Shown here piece after piece: positions 17,071-25,381 of a stretch of 64,000 nt of DNA (positions within the stretch are counted from its first letter, which is position 1; each line of letters opens with the position of its first letter). The DNA is taken from NCBI RefSeq assembly GCF_030389965.1, contig NZ_CP128400.1, positions 1,116,001 to 1,180,000 on the forward strand, given 5' to 3'. Below the pieces are notes generated by a model. That model ran no database searches. It worked only from the letters and a program-made list of their open reading frames with translations, and was not told the DNA's origin. The position numbers and the translations under genes were made by a program. Origin of the DNA: Candidatus Chlorohelix allophototropha. GTDB lineage: Bacteria; Chloroflexota; Chloroflexia; Chloroheliales; Chloroheliaceae.

Positions 17071-17508
17071 TCATTTTATCATCAGATAAGAACCGCAAAG
17101 CAATAAGCCCATAGCAAGGATACGGGTAAAATCGATGGGGCGAGTTGCCAAGCCAAACCAACCAAAAGTGTCAAGCAATAAACCCATAAAAAGCTGACCC
17201 ACCACTATAAGCGACAAAGCTGATGTTGCTCCCAGTTTCGGAATGGTATAGCTTAAGGTTAGATAAAGCACCACTCCTAAACTTCCTAGTCCGAACATAT
17301 ACCAAGGCAGACTTCGCCAATTTTGAATCTTTTCACCACCACGCACCAGCAATAACACCCCTGACACAATGGCACCGCTAACGTGAATAATGAAACTGCT
17401 AGAGGTACCACCCACTCGCTCACTTATAACCCCTGATAGGGGTGATTGGATACCAACTGCTACTCCACCTAACAAGCCGAGAAACACGCCTAAAATAGTT
17501 TCTATCAA
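17071..17508 (-). CDS. DMT-superfamily transporter of the YdcZ (DUF606) type
   Basis: This 145-residue, very hydrophobic protein has about five membrane helices. The half-size length and the LGGVAVGIQSPLSGVISERVGG opening, together with GATSALSLIVVGQLFMGLLLDTFGWFG, are typical of the DMT_YdcZ family. These small drug/metabolite transporter relatives usually act as dimers. It starts at a TTG with AAGGTG about 10 bases upstream. The next divergent gene is more than 1 kb away. The substrate is not predictable. Confidence 0.82.
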   Translation of the reverse strand: MIETILGVFLGLLGGVAVGIQSPLSGVISERVGGTSSSFIIHVSGAIVSGVLLLVRGGEKIQNWRSLPWYMFGLGSLGVVLYLTLSYTIPKLGATSALSLIVVGQLFMGLLLDTFGWFGLATRPIDFTRILAMGLLLCGSYLMIK

Positions 17509-17893
17509 TTAATTTTTGCACCTTACCTTCAACATACATTAACGCAACAACTTGCACCAAATAAATCTGCAAGGCTTGCATTCTATAATTCTACGTACTC
17601 ACAGGCAAATTGTGGGTTTTGATAGCCGAGGAACACTAAGCGCTTGAAATCTAGGCTAGGTGTTGGAATATATTTGCCATACTATAAACTGTTTCTCTTC
17701 GGTCACCGTGGGAACGGTTCAGTAATAAGCGTATTGGTAAAAAAATAAAGCAATTAAATCATGTTCAAGTTGTGTCGAGCTTAATTTTTGTTCAACTTTT
17801 AGCAATTGTGAAAATTTGGTAAAAAATCGATCTCATCTACGTTTAATATTTATTCAACATTGTTAATTATTAATACATTGTAATTTTACTGTC

Positions 17894-17922
17894 TTGACGA
17901 AAGTATATAAATTTGTTAATAT
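17894..17922 (+). promoter_or_regulatory. Candidate promoter of the Pel-like locus
   Basis: TTGACG (17894-17899) and TAATAT (17917-17922) are separated by 17 bases. If used, the transcript would have a leader of about 755 bases before the deacetylase gene. The region is very AT-rich, so chance matches are easy; this is a moderate call. Confidence 0.35.
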
Positions 17923-18495
17923 CTTTTTATATATTTAACGTCTTTAAATTTAACATCTTTTTATGGTGATGGTAAAACTCTTAGTTAGTTTAGAGACTGG
18001 TATGTTACTTTAATAAGTAGCATTTTGTTGGGCAAGGTTATGATGGATCAACGTTACACTAATCACTAGCACGTAAGATTCCACCTTACGGTTGGTACTA
18101 TCTGCAAACCCCGTTACCTCCCTACATCCAGCATTTGTTGTAAAACAGTTTCGTCAGCTTCAATTGCCAACGAAACAGACCCGCAGTAACACACATTTTA
18201 AACCGGATGTGAAATTGCAAACATTTTGCAAGCCAGAATACTGGTTATTTAGCTATGTGACATTGGCATAATGCTAACCAAACAGGCTATTTATTCGATT
18301 TGATTTGTGACCGAAATGAAGAACAGAAATTATCAGCGATGAACAGCCTGGGACTAGGTTAAAATAATCGATTGGTTTTCTCTAGTTGGAATTAGTAAAT
18401 AATTAAGTGTGTTTTTTACCAAATTTTTATCTAGATTAACCTATTATTTAATCTTTTTTCCTCAGTGCAATAATTATTCAAGGGGTTTTAATATG

Positions 18496-18530
18496 CCTAA
18501 TCAAATGTTGTAAATTAGCATTTGATTAGG
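18496..18530 (+). promoter_or_regulatory. Perfect 12-bp inverted repeat upstream of the polysaccharide locus
   Basis: CCTAATCAAATG (18496-18507) and its exact complement (18519-18530) flank an 11-base loop. It is not followed by a run of T, so it is more likely an operator or a leader-RNA hairpin than a terminator. It lies about 155 bases before the deacetylase start, the right place to control this operon. Confidence 0.6.
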
Positions 18531-18684
18531 TGTTAATTTTCTATCGGCTTCTAGCTTTTTCTATCTACTGTAGCTAGAGGTTTAGTTTAGTATTGCCAAA
18601 AATCAAAGGATTCCCCAGACCAATATTTGGATTCTGGCATATGAATCAAACAGTGAAAGTATATCCTTGAGGAGAACTAGAAAC

Positions 18685-20832
18685 ATGAGACAAAAAAAAC
18701 TACAGCGTATTTTTATTATTCTGGCGGTATATCTTTTGGTGGCGGCGGCGCTAGCACCGGCGTTCACTGTGGAAGCAGCTGGTAAGAAAAAGAACGCCAC
18801 CCACACCATCTCGAAGGCTCCTGTAAGCGCCCCTGTAGTGCGCTCTGTACCACAAGTACCGGTTTCAATACCTGACAGCAATAAAAGAAATACAAGAGGC
18901 GCGACTGGCAACGGATTTCAGGGGGCTGCCAGTGCAATAGCGGCTGGTTCATCCCAAATCTTGGCAACTGCGGCTCCTCTTGCAGTTACCGCAGCAGTTA
19001 CACCTGTAGCAAATCCCATCATTGATGCAAACATTTTGGTGATTGCAGCAGACGGCACCGATGTAGAACTGCCGGCTATTACTCAGATTTTGGATAGTAT
19101 CGGTACGCCATATACCGTTTTCAAAGGATCCTCCCCCGCTCCTGATACAACCGTTAATCGGCTTACCAGTTTGCTTTCGGATAGCAGCAGCCACGGCTAC
19201 TTTCAGGGCGTAATATTGACTACGGGTAATCTTGGTTATACTCCCGATAATGGCGCTACTTGGCTCAGCGGATTGACTGCCGACGAGTGGGCTAGCCTGT
19301 GGAACTATGAAGCCAGCTTCGGTATCCGCCAGTTAACTTGGTACACTTTTCCGACCGCTGATTACGGTTTCCAAACCGCAATAGCCGGAATTAGTACTGA
19401 TACAACTGCTCTACCCGGTACACTAACTACAACTGGAAAAACAATATTTACCAGTGTTAATTCTGCTAATCCGGTAAATATTAGTCAAGCTTGGACTTAT
19501 CAATCAAAACCTGCCGCCAGTGACGCTACTGGAACTGTCACGGCTTTGATGACTGATATGCAAGGTAATGCTCTGATAAACCTCAAGAATTACCCGGACG
19601 GGCGACAGAACATTGCGTTGACCTTTGACGGCAATCAATATTTGATACACACTATTCAGCTTTCGTACGATTTAATCAGTTGGGTTACCAAAGGTCTGTT
19701 CTTGGGCGACCGCCACGTTTACGTCAGCCCTCAGATTGATGATATCTTTATCCCGGATGATATCTGGACACCTACTACTCCCTGCGGCACCAACGTGGAG
19801 CTAACTGGCGCTAGTTATAGAATGAGCGGCGCTGATGTTAAGGCTAATGTCAGATGGCAACAAACTAAGCAACTTAATACAATCAGCAAAACTCTTCGCC
19901 TGAATATGGTCTACAACGGAACCGGTATGGCTGGACAGTTGGAAAGCCCAGACCTCACCACCGACAGAAATTCACTAACGAGCGTGGCTGTTGCAAATCA
20001 ATCCCAGTTCTACTGGATTGACCACACCTACTCGCACGCCAATCTTGATGCAATTACTTATGCAGATGCTCTATCGGAATTCAGCCAAAACATTGCCCTT
20101 GGCAAATCGAAATTTAGCAAATTCAGCCCTCTAAACTTGGTACAACCGGATGTATCTGGTCTGAATAATCCTGCTGCTATGCAAGCTGCCTACGATAGCG
20201 GGATACGCTATGTGGTATCGGATACTTCCAAGTTGACTTCCGCTACCATTACCCAAGCGCAGTATGTAAATACTACGTCAGGCAAGCAAATCTTGGCTAT
20301 GCCGCGCTATCCCGTCAACCTGTTCTACAACGTATCTTCTCCTCAAGAATGGGTCGCTGAGTACAACTGCTTGTACAACGGCTTCTGGGGACGGAACCTG
20401 ACCGTAAGCGAAATTATCGACAAAGAGAGTAATACTCTGTTGCTCTATATGCTGAAGGGTGACCTTAACCCTTGGATGTTCCACCAATCCAACTTACGCG
20501 CTTACGATGGAACCCACTTTTTGTTAGGCGATCTAGTTGATGCAGCCTTGGCGAAGTACAGCAAACTTTCGACTGTTCCGATCGTCAGCCCTAGCATGGA
20601 TCAATTGGCAACAAGTTTCGCAAACCGTTTGACTTATAGCCAAGCAGGTGTGACGGCAACCATCCAGAATGGCGCTGTAGCTGGTACCAAAACTATAACC
20701 CTGACCGCGAAAAAAGCCACTAAAGTACAGGTCACCGGGTTAAAGATTAGCGGGGCTGAAACTTATGGCGGTAAATCCATCGCCACCATCACTCTGAAAG
20801 CTAATCAATCCGTTACTTACCAGATAGTATAA
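18685..20832 (+). CDS. Agd3-like (CE18-type) exported polysaccharide deacetylase
   Basis: This 715-residue protein starts at the ATG at 18685, with GAGGAG 10 bases upstream, and has a Sec signal (hydrophobic residues 9-27). After a low-complexity linker, ILVIAADGTDVELPAITQIL opens the Rossmann-like N-terminal domain of this family. The deacetylase core follows: SPQIDDIFIPDD (metal and base Asp at D352/D353) and DHTYSHANLD (metal ligands H447 and H451). A C-terminal beta-domain (about 640-715) may bind sugar. Agd3 deacetylates N-acetylgalactosamine polymers in fungi, and bacterial Pel uses the equivalent domain of PelA. It is first in a cluster with PelF, a PelG-like protein and a GH114 enzyme, so deacetylation of a secreted GalNAc polymer is the inferred role. 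Confidence 0.78.
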   Translation: MRQKKLQRIFIILAVYLLVAAALAPAFTVEAAGKKKNATHTISKAPVSAPVVRSVPQVPVSIPDSNKRNTRGATGNGFQGAASAIAAGSSQILATAAPLAVTAAVTPVANPIIDANILVIAADGTDVELPAITQILDSIGTPYTVFKGSSPAPDTTVNRLTSLLSDSSSHGYFQGVILTTGNLGYTPDNGATWLSGLTADEWASLWNYEASFGIRQLTWYTFPTADYGFQTAIAGISTDTTALPGTLTTTGKTIFTSVNSANPVNISQAWTYQSKPAASDATGTVTALMTDMQGNALINLKNYPDGRQNIALTFDGNQYLIHTIQLSYDLISWVTKGLFLGDRHVYVSPQIDDIFIPDDIWTPTTPCGTNVELTGASYRMSGADVKANVRWQQTKQLNTISKTLRLNMVYNGTGMAGQLESPDLTTDRNSLTSVAVANQSQFYWIDHTYSHANLDAITYADALSEFSQNIALGKSKFSKFSPLNLVQPDVSGLNNPAAMQAAYDSGIRYVVSDTSKLTSATITQAQYVNTTSGKQILAMPRYPVNLFYNVSSPQEWVAEYNCLYNGFWGRNLTVSEIIDKESNTLLLYMLKGDLNPWMFHQSNLRAYDGTHFLLGDLVDAALAKYSKLSTVPIVSPSMDQLATSFANRLTYSQAGVTATIQNGAVAGTKTITLTAKKATKVQVTGLKISGAETYGGKSIATITLKANQSVTYQIV

Positions 20833-20845
20833 CAGGAGAGCAGTT

Positions 20846-22462
20846 GTGGCTAAACCAATCTCAGTGCTTATGACAACTGAGGGCACTTACCCCTTCTTCG
20901 AAGGAGGGGTAAGTACCTGGTGCGATGTGCTGATTCGGGAAATGCCGGATATTCAATTTGAGCTTTTATCTATGGTTGCTCAGCCGGGATTAAAACCCCG
21001 CTATACCCTCCCCACAAACGTTAAGCATTGTGCAGCTATGCCATTGTGGGGCACCGGGGGTGTCAACGAACTTCGTTCTGAAATCGGCACGCGCAAATTG
21101 CACCGCATGCGTAGTGGCATTAATGACAGTGTTATGAAATCCGATTTTGAAAAACCCTTCAAGATGCTGCTAAAAGGTTTGTTGGAAGATAAACCTGACT
21201 TTTTCAAGCTGAAGGAAGCGCTACGGATACTGGTACGGTTTTTTCAGAAACACGATTACGATAAGGTTTTTCGACATCCACTTACGTGGGAAATCTTTAA
21301 AAACCAAATCGATGATATCAGCCCGATTTTAAAGGAGCAGTTTCCTGAAGCTTGGCCTCCTTCACTTAGCGATGTAATTGAAGCGCTACGCTTACTATAT
21401 CGCTGGTTAACCCCACTGGCATTGCCGGTTCCTCAAGCCGATTTGGTACACGCCAGCGCAGCCGGGTTGTCTAGTCTGCCGGGCATTATCGCGAAACTAG
21501 AACATGGAACGCCCCTATTACTTACCGAACATGGAGTTTACTTGCGCGAGCGTTTGTTGTACTGGGCTAAAGAAGATTTGAAGCCGTTTATAAAGTTTTT
21601 CCTCGGTCGTGTTACCCATCGTCTGGTTGAATTGAGCTATGAGATGTCCGATATCATCGCTCCGGTGGCAAATTGGAATGCACGTTGGGAACAACACCTT
21701 GGGGCAGACGTCGAGCGGATTAGACCTATCGCCAACGGAATTGACCCTAATCGCTTTTCGCCCCAACCAATGCCCGACCGATCTGTTCCTACCCTAGTCT
21801 GGGTTGGTAGGATCGACCCGCTTAAAGATGTAGTGACACTGATTGAGGCAATGGCGCTAGTGAAAAAGGCTATCCCGAACGTAAGCTTGTTGATCTACGG
21901 CAAAGCTCCCGTCGGCAACGAGGCTTACAATCAACTTTGTCTAGACCGCCAACAAGAACTAGGACTAGAAGAAACAATTAAGTTTATGGGCTTTGCGCAA
22001 AGCCCCGAACACGCCTACGCAAAAGGGCACGTAGTAGTGCTTTCCAGTATTTCAGAAGCGCTTCCATTTTCGTTAATAGAAGCAATGTTTTGCGGACGAC
22101 CCGTAGTAGGGACAGATGTAGGGGGTGTACCGGAAGTAGTAGGCAAGGCAGGGCTAGTAGTTATGCCCCGCGACCACAAAGCTATGGCGGAAGCCTGTAT
22201 TGAACTGTTGAGCGATCTGTCCCACTGCGAGGTGTTGGGGGAACGCGCCAGAGAGCACGCTCTAGAAAAGTTCACACTGAAGCGTTGCATCGATTCCTAT
22301 GCGGAAACTTATCAGCAATTAGCGCTTCAGAAACATAAAGTTGCCGAAATGCCTACTGTCGATAACAGAGGTAGCGAAAAGAAACTCAAAGGTTTTGCAT
22401 TCCCCAAACTAGCTTTTAACGGTGTGTTCAATAGTTTGAGTGTCAATCTCAAAGAAGATTAG
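20846..22462 (+). CDS. pelF: PelF-type UDP-GalNAc-dependent glycosyltransferase
   Basis: This 538-residue cytosolic GT4 enzyme starts at a GTG with AGGAG 9 bases upstream. The N-terminus MTTEGTYPFFEGGVSTWCDVLI (family block) and the roughly 290-residue first half match the PelF-specific N-terminal domain (DUF3492). The GT-B C-terminal half has VWVGRIDPLKD, LLIYGKAP, VVLSSISEALPFSLIEAMFCGRPVV (EX7E-like nucleotide-sugar site) and DVGGVPEVVG. PelF polymerises GalNAc/GlcNAc in the Pel pathway from UDP-sugars. It is 13 bases after the deacetylase gene and just before the PelG-like gene, so synthesis and export are encoded together. Confidence 0.9.
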   Translation: MAKPISVLMTTEGTYPFFEGGVSTWCDVLIREMPDIQFELLSMVAQPGLKPRYTLPTNVKHCAAMPLWGTGGVNELRSEIGTRKLHRMRSGINDSVMKSDFEKPFKMLLKGLLEDKPDFFKLKEALRILVRFFQKHDYDKVFRHPLTWEIFKNQIDDISPILKEQFPEAWPPSLSDVIEALRLLYRWLTPLALPVPQADLVHASAAGLSSLPGIIAKLEHGTPLLLTEHGVYLRERLLYWAKEDLKPFIKFFLGRVTHRLVELSYEMSDIIAPVANWNARWEQHLGADVERIRPIANGIDPNRFSPQPMPDRSVPTLVWVGRIDPLKDVVTLIEAMALVKKAIPNVSLLIYGKAPVGNEAYNQLCLDRQQELGLEETIKFMGFAQSPEHAYAKGHVVVLSSISEALPFSLIEAMFCGRPVVGTDVGGVPEVVGKAGLVVMPRDHKAMAEACIELLSDLSHCEVLGERAREHALEKFTLKRCIDSYAETYQQLALQKHKVAEMPTVDNRGSEKKLKGFAFPKLAFNGVFNSLSVNLKED

Positions 22463-22490
22463 TTGTCTAGCTCTGTCAGCAAGGAAGTAT

Positions 22491-24035
22491 ATGAAAACTC
22501 TCGGGATTTTTGAGAATACCTTAGAACAAACGTCTCTAGCACTCCCTTCCGAAATGCTCCTAGAGTTGGCAGCAGTTTTGGAAACACAGGGCATCACCGA
22601 TGCAGTAGCAGTAAAACAGGGAGCCAATAATGTGTTTGACTTGGCGCATCGCCAGTTAAGCATTAAAAAAGAACCAGCGCCACCAACTCCAATTACTCCT
22701 TCTAAAGCAACTAACCCAACGCTTTTGAAAAATTGGGTGGTCTACTTGCGGGGTCCACTAACGGTGTGGGTGATGGTAGTACTCCTAGTCTCGGTTAATT
22801 TTTACCAGATTACTCTTCAGGATTTGGGCATACCTAGCTTATCTATTATGCTGGGTCTGGTTTGCGGAATAATTCTGGTTGGTGGTCTGATGCAGGTGCT
22901 AGGCTGGCGCCTTTCTATGATCCATGGCAAAGATACCGGGCATCCTCGGCGTTTGCTATTAGTAATGGGGTTAACGGCTTGTTTGAGCCTAGTTTTGTTA
23001 GTCACCTTAGCTATTGAAGGGTTGCTAATACTCGCGGACTCCCCTGTTTCTAGTCTCTGGGGCTTTGGAATTAGCTGCTGTGGTATTGCCATTCTGCAAC
23101 TTATGAGCGGTATCCTGATGTTATTAAAGCAGCAAATCCAAATGGGTATCGGAATAAGTATCGGAATGGTCGTTACATGGCTACTGCATGTGACATGGCT
23201 AGGGCAATTTGGAGCACTTACCACCGTGATTTTTGGATATTTGCTGATTTCTACTATTCTGGTGGGTTTAATGGCAAAGACCTTCCGAAAGGTAGTCCGG
23301 CAGTCACAAAAACAGGAACATCTCTTCCTCCCACCTAAAGGTCAGTTTCTATACAAAGCCCTTCCTTACATAGTATACGGGGTGTTATCTATTTGCTATG
23401 TAGTAATAGGGCAACTTGGCGGCTGGTTTTCTCAATTGCCTGTTGGTTGGACTAAAGATCGGGCTATCGGAGCCTTGAATATTGTGCATATGCTGGGTCT
23501 GATATCGGTACTGTTAACTCAGGGCATCTCCGAGTCAACCCTAAACAACTTCTGGCCTTTCATCAACAATGCTCAGCAGCGGTTGCGTTTCAATCATCAA
23601 TCTGAAATCAACAGCGAGGCACGCTATTTTATTAAAAGCCACCTGAAAAAACTACTAGTAATGCAGGTAATTATTTCTACCACGCTTGGCTTGGCAATAT
23701 TTTGCATCTGGGAAGTAGCCGGGTTAAACCAGTCCCTAGGACAATTGCTACCTAATCTACTGGTACTCAGCCTGATTAGTTATGGCTTGCTGGCGTGGGG
23801 TCTTTATATCTGTGGTTTGCTTATAACAGTAATTCACACCTGGTCTGCTGTACGAGCGTTCTTCGCATCTATTGTTGCGGAAATTAGCGGTAGCCTGTTA
23901 TTAGGCTTCTGGTTCGGTTTTGAAGCCAGTATTCTGGGAATGATACTTGGTGGGGTTTGTTTGGTGCTGCTAACCCAGCGTTGGCTGAACCGACTGCTGA
24001 AAACAACCGATTACATGTTATACCAAGCATTTTGA
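22491..24035 (+). CDS. PelG-like polytopic membrane protein, probable polymer exporter
   Basis: This 514-residue protein starts at the ATG at 22491, preceded by AAGGAAG; an in-frame GTG at 22440 would overlap pelF. The first 80 residues are soluble and acidic (GIFENTLEQTSLALPSEMLLELAAVLETQGI) and unlike known PelG. About twelve membrane helices follow from residue 85. PelG belongs to the MOP flippase superfamily and pairs with PelF to move polymer across the membrane. Assignment here rests mainly on position directly after pelF, size and topology; clear sequence signatures are weak. The odd N-terminal extension could replace contacts normally made by PelD/PelE. An unrelated O-antigen flippase-like protein is the main alternative. 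Confidence 0.6.
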   Translation: MKTLGIFENTLEQTSLALPSEMLLELAAVLETQGITDAVAVKQGANNVFDLAHRQLSIKKEPAPPTPITPSKATNPTLLKNWVVYLRGPLTVWVMVVLLVSVNFYQITLQDLGIPSLSIMLGLVCGIILVGGLMQVLGWRLSMIHGKDTGHPRRLLLVMGLTACLSLVLLVTLAIEGLLILADSPVSSLWGFGISCCGIAILQLMSGILMLLKQQIQMGIGISIGMVVTWLLHVTWLGQFGALTTVIFGYLLISTILVGLMAKTFRKVVRQSQKQEHLFLPPKGQFLYKALPYIVYGVLSICYVVIGQLGGWFSQLPVGWTKDRAIGALNIVHMLGLISVLLTQGISESTLNNFWPFINNAQQRLRFNHQSEINSEARYFIKSHLKKLLVMQVIISTTLGLAIFCIWEVAGLNQSLGQLLPNLLVLSLISYGLLAWGLYICGLLITVIHTWSAVRAFFASIVAEISGSLLLGFWFGFEASILGMILGGVCLVLLTQRWLNRLLKTTDYMLYQAF

Positions 24036-24145
24036 TAAAACGCTTGCCCACCGACAAACTTGAGCAAATACAAAGGCTATCCGAAAACAGGTAGCCGCAT
24101 CAAATCAAGCGGTTTAGACCCAGTGTTTAGTAGTGTCACTTTATT

Positions 24146-25261
24146 ATGAATTCAAAGTTGTTCCAAAGACTATTGTTAAGCCTGTTATGTGCGTCATTGT
24201 TGGCAGTAGCAACCGGATGTACCAATGAAACCGACATAAGCACACAGGTTAGCGGCACTGCTAGGCAAACCCGCGCGGTTACTCTCGGTATAACGGCAGC
24301 AGAAAGGCGCGTTACTATAAACACGCCCAACTCTATTAGCTCTTCAGCAGCGCAAAGTCGCCCTACTACTGCGGTACTACCGTCTTTTGATTCGCAATGG
24401 CAAACAGTTAAATCTTTCGCGTATCAGCTCCAAAACATAGAGCTGAACCAACTAGAGCGCTCCAATTATGACCTTCTTATCCTAGATTATTCCAAGGATG
24501 GTAGCGAAGAAACCCGCTTCACTGCCAGCGAGATCAACGCGCTGAAAACTCGTCCGGGGAAATCGCCCCGACTGGTGCTGGCTTATCTGAGTATTGGTGA
24601 GGCAGAAGATTATCGCTGGTACTGGAATAACGCCTGGGATTCGGCTAAAACCGGCATTCCCTCTACTGCTGCGCCAAGTTGGTTAGGGACTTCCAATCCA
24701 GATTGGCAAGGTAATTACAAGGTGAAATACTGGGAGCCCGGTTGGCAAACGCTGCTATTTGGCACTCCAAACAGCTACATGGATAAAATTATCGAAGCGG
24801 GCTTTGATGGGGTTTATCTAGATATTATCGATGCCTATGAATATTGGGGTCCCGATGGGGAAAGTGGGTTGAATCGCCGCAGCGCAGAGCAGGAAATGGT
24901 AAATCTGGTAGAGGCAATAGCACAATATGGGCGACGCGAGAAGCCAGAGTTCGGGATATTCCCGCAGAACGGCGAGGCATTAGGGCGATACCCAGATTAT
25001 GTGCAAACAGTTACCGGAATAGGGCGCGAGGATACTTGGTACGATGGCAATAAAGCCAATGCCAGTAGCGAGATAAAGGGAACACTTGCCGACCTAGATT
25101 TGTTCAAACAGGCAGGAAAATTGGTTTTGGCTACAGACTATATTACAAGTCGCCCTTTGATAGACGATTTTTACACTAAAGCTCAGGCTAAAGGCTTCCT
25201 TGCTTATGCTACCACCCGTGATCTTGACCAATTGACCATAAACTCAGGACATGAACCTTAA
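24146..25261 (+). CDS. GH114-type endo-alpha-1,4-polygalactosaminidase lipoprotein
   Basis: This 371-residue protein has a lipoprotein signal (LLAVATGC, Cys25), a Thr/Ser-rich linker, then a TIM-barrel of the TM1410/GH114 type from about residue 80. Family marks are YDLLILDYSKDG, LVLAYLSIGEAEDYRWYW, AGFDGVYLDIIDAYEYW (D226 and D229) and FGIFPQNGEAL (E277). GH114 and the related PelA hydrolase cut alpha-1,4-galactosaminogalactan and Pel. Here it would trim or release the polymer outside the cell. No good ribosome site precedes the ATG. It follows the PelG-like gene by 110 bases on the same strand. Confidence 0.85.
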   Translation: MNSKLFQRLLLSLLCASLLAVATGCTNETDISTQVSGTARQTRAVTLGITAAERRVTINTPNSISSSAAQSRPTTAVLPSFDSQWQTVKSFAYQLQNIELNQLERSNYDLLILDYSKDGSEETRFTASEINALKTRPGKSPRLVLAYLSIGEAEDYRWYWNNAWDSAKTGIPSTAAPSWLGTSNPDWQGNYKVKYWEPGWQTLLFGTPNSYMDKIIEAGFDGVYLDIIDAYEYWGPDGESGLNRRSAEQEMVNLVEAIAQYGRREKPEFGIFPQNGEALGRYPDYVQTVTGIGREDTWYDGNKANASSEIKGTLADLDLFKQAGKLVLATDYITSRPLIDDFYTKAQAKGFLAYATTRDLDQLTINSGHEP

Positions 25262-25381
25262 GAAAAATAGATGCGCTCAACAAGTAACAAACTGGTGAGG
25301 TTTAGTCCAGATAAAGGCAAACCGTGAGCGAACTGCCAAGAAACCTGACCGTTAATAAAATAAGTAGGAGGTGTAAATAAA

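Larger units (their letters stand above)
17509..18684. other. AT-rich 1.2 kb intergenic region and probable long leader of the Pel-like locus
   Basis: No protein gene is supported here. The stretch is clearly AT-richer than the flanking genes. It contains a candidate promoter at 17894-17922, hairpins at 18072-18090 (CGTAAG/CTTACG) and 18148-18176 (GTTTCGT/ACGAAAC), a perfect 12-bp inverted repeat at 18496-18530, and a strong Shine-Dalgarno site before 18685. I checked for c-di-GMP riboswitch (GEMM) motifs and did not find a convincing match. Confidence 0.6.

Noticed and set aside
16943-17161. 72-codon minus-strand ORF overlapping the DMT transporter gene
   Set aside because: It mostly shadows the transporter in another frame and lacks a ribosome site.
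25262-25381. glmS ribozyme upstream of glmS
   Set aside because: The 120-base leader has a strong AGGAGGTG site but none of the conserved core or pseudoknot stems of the ribozyme.
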